Positions 63,052-64,000 of a DNA stretch of 64,000 nucleotides are shown piece after piece. The position numbers and the translations under genes were made by a program. The stretch comes from Ktedonobacterales bacterium (GTDB taxonomy: Bacteria > Chloroflexota > Ktedonobacteria > Ktedonobacterales > DATBGS01). Below the pieces are notes generated by a model. That model saw only the letters and a program-made list of their open reading frames with translations. It was not told where the DNA came from and searched no databases. How positions within the stretch are numbered: the first letter of the stretch is position 1; each line of letters opens with the position of its first letter. The stretch is from assembly GCA_036557285.1 (NCBI GenBank), contig DATBHW010000076.1:124001-188000 (forward strand). The letters run 5' to 3'.

Positions 63052-63537
63052 ATGTCCGAGGCTTCTGCCCAGGAGCGAGCAATGTCCATCATCATCTTGG
63101 AAACCTATATTCATGCCCCTGTTGAACGCTGCTTTGATCTCGCGCTTAACGTCGAGATGCACACCCGCTCTATGAACCTGACCAAAGAACGGGCTGTTGC
63201 CGGCGTAATGACCGGCGTGATGGGCCTGCACGATACCGTCACCTGGGAAGCGGTACATTTTGGCATCAAGCAACACCTCACCTCACAGATCACCCTGTTG
63301 GAGCGGCCACATCGCTTTACCGACGAAATGGTGCGGGGTCCATTTAAGGAACTCCACCATATTCATGAGTTTGTTCCCCAGGAGAACGGCGTCCTCATGA
63401 GAGATCGCTTTACGTTCAGATCGCCGCTTGGCTACCTGGGTTGGATAGTTGATAAGCTCGTCCTTGAACGCTATATGCGCAAATTGCTGCTGTTGAGGAA
63501 TCAACGCATCAAACAAGTGGCAGAAGAAACGGTATGA
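63052..63537 (+). CDS. SRPBCC family protein (ligand-binding, CDP-like)
   Basis: The 161-residue protein has ILETYIHAPVERCFDLALNV and HRFTDEMVRGPFKELHHIHEF, followed by DRFTFRSPLGYLGWIVDKLV and a long C-terminal helix. This matches small SRPBCC/cell-division-inhibitor-like proteins that accompany epimerases or oxidoreductases. The ligand is unknown. GAGGGAG lies 8 nt before the ATG; the ATG at 63082 is less well placed. It converges with the amidohydrolase gene, stops 3 bp apart. Confidence 0.8.
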   Translation: MSEASAQERAMSIIILETYIHAPVERCFDLALNVEMHTRSMNLTKERAVAGVMTGVMGLHDTVTWEAVHFGIKQHLTSQITLLERPHRFTDEMVRGPFKELHHIHEFVPQENGVLMRDRFTFRSPLGYLGWIVDKLVLERYMRKLLLLRNQRIKQVAEETV

Positions 63538-63540
63538 CGC

Positions 63541-64000
63541 TCAGTCTTCCCGATAGCCTTCCTGGTAGACCACTTGCCCATCAATCATCGTCAGCATCAC
63601 CCGCGAGCGTAGATCAAACGGATCGCCCGACCAGATCACCAGATCGGCATCCTTCCCAGCGTCCAGACTGCCGACGCGCTCGGCCACGCCAAGAATCTCC
63701 GCCGGATGCAGCGTCACGGCCCTGAGCGCCAGATCAGTGGAAAGGCCATGTTTCACCGCGAGGATGGCCGCCGTCATTAGTTGATGAATCGGCACCACCG
63801 GATGATCCGTCGTAATCGCCACTTTCACGCCTGCCGCCGCAAGCACCGCAGGTGTCTCAAACGTCTTATCGCGCAGTTCCACTTTATAGCGCCCGGACAT
63901 TGACGGCCCTACCACAGCAGGAACGCCGCGCCGCGCCAGCTCGTCCGCCACCTTATGCCCCTCGGTACAGTGTTCGACGCTCATCTCAAAGCCAAACTCA
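63541..64000 (-). CDS. Amidohydrolase family protein (C-terminal part)
   Basis: The frame continues past the right edge, so the N-terminal part, with the HxH metal ligands, is missing. The visible 153 residues end in the typical sequence: VKVAITTDHPVVP (metal-ligand Asp), ALRAVTLHPAEILGVAERVG, SLDAGKDADLVIWSGDPFDL and VYQEGYRED. This is the imidazolonepropionase/amidohydrolase subtype, which hydrolyses cyclic or linear amides. The substrate is unknown. Confidence 0.88.
   Translation of the reverse strand, partial: EFGFEMSVEHCTEGHKVADELARRGVPAVVGPSMSGRYKVELRDKTFETPAVLAAAGVKVAITTDHPVVPIHQLMTAAILAVKHGLSTDLALRAVTLHPAEILGVAERVGSLDAGKDADLVIWSGDPFDLRSRVMLTMIDGQVVYQEGYRED

Overview
The window is a gene-dense, roughly 60% GC stretch of bacterial chromosome. 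The gene mix fits a soil Chloroflexota of the Ktedonobacteria type: LLM/F420-type oxidoreductases, two PadR regulators, Ser/Thr kinases including one with WD40 repeats, an R2-like ligand-binding oxidase, a DUF4395/thioredoxin pair, an LCP protein and many short palindromic intergenic repeats. This placement is an inference from gene content; no rRNA or tRNA gene was seen. Both ends cut genes: a Rieske oxygenase alpha subunit on the left and an amidohydrolase on the right.

Layout. 1-5.5 kb: Rieske oxygenase, LLM oxidoreductase, SRPBCC protein, PadR regulator with its operator, a squalene-cyclase-like barrel protein and a membrane protein. 5.7-10.9 kb: GH15 glucosidase with a decayed phosphatase-like N-terminus, an alpha/beta hydrolase, a coiled-coil protein, then a repeat-rich gene-poor kilobase with mutually exclusive hairpins. 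10.9-17.7 kb: acyl-CoA synthetase, membrane SRPBCC protein, glucosaminidase-like protein, thioredoxin/DUF4395 pair and the R2lox oxidase. 18.2-23.4 kb: a complete branched-chain amino-acid (Liv) ABC operon. 23.5-26 kb: lytic transglycosylase and MFS transporter. 26.6-31.7 kb: a 1671-residue SF1 helicase fused to a nuclease. 31.8-41 kb: a CoA-ester aromatic module made of an IclR regulator, an aryl-CoA ligase, three subunits of a 4-hydroxybenzoyl-CoA-reductase-like molybdoenzyme, an inserted S9 peptidase and an enoyl-CoA hydratase. 41.2-46.6 kb: a 43-residue Lys/His/poly-Ser peptide gene followed by an ABC exporter and an atypical kinase, divergent from a WD40 kinase. 46.6-64 kb: LLM oxidoreductase, membrane protein, lipoprotein hydrolase with a divergent PadR, Hsp20, transketolase, a lectin-fold protein, rRNA methyltransferase, DinB protein, SDR, a GDSL-FtsX-ATPase operon, an LCP protein, an SRPBCC protein and an amidohydrolase.

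The most unusual items are: the small cationic poly-serine peptide with its exporter/kinase operon (41.2-44.2 kb); a PadR gene whose only well-placed start is AUU (49205); an apparently leaderless IclR gene; a 59-nt perfect palindrome after the helicase; a shared operator/promoter module upstream of two distant genes (4.5 and 55.5 kb); and a family of GCCGCC-type intergenic inverted repeats, one of which sits inside the molybdoenzyme operon.
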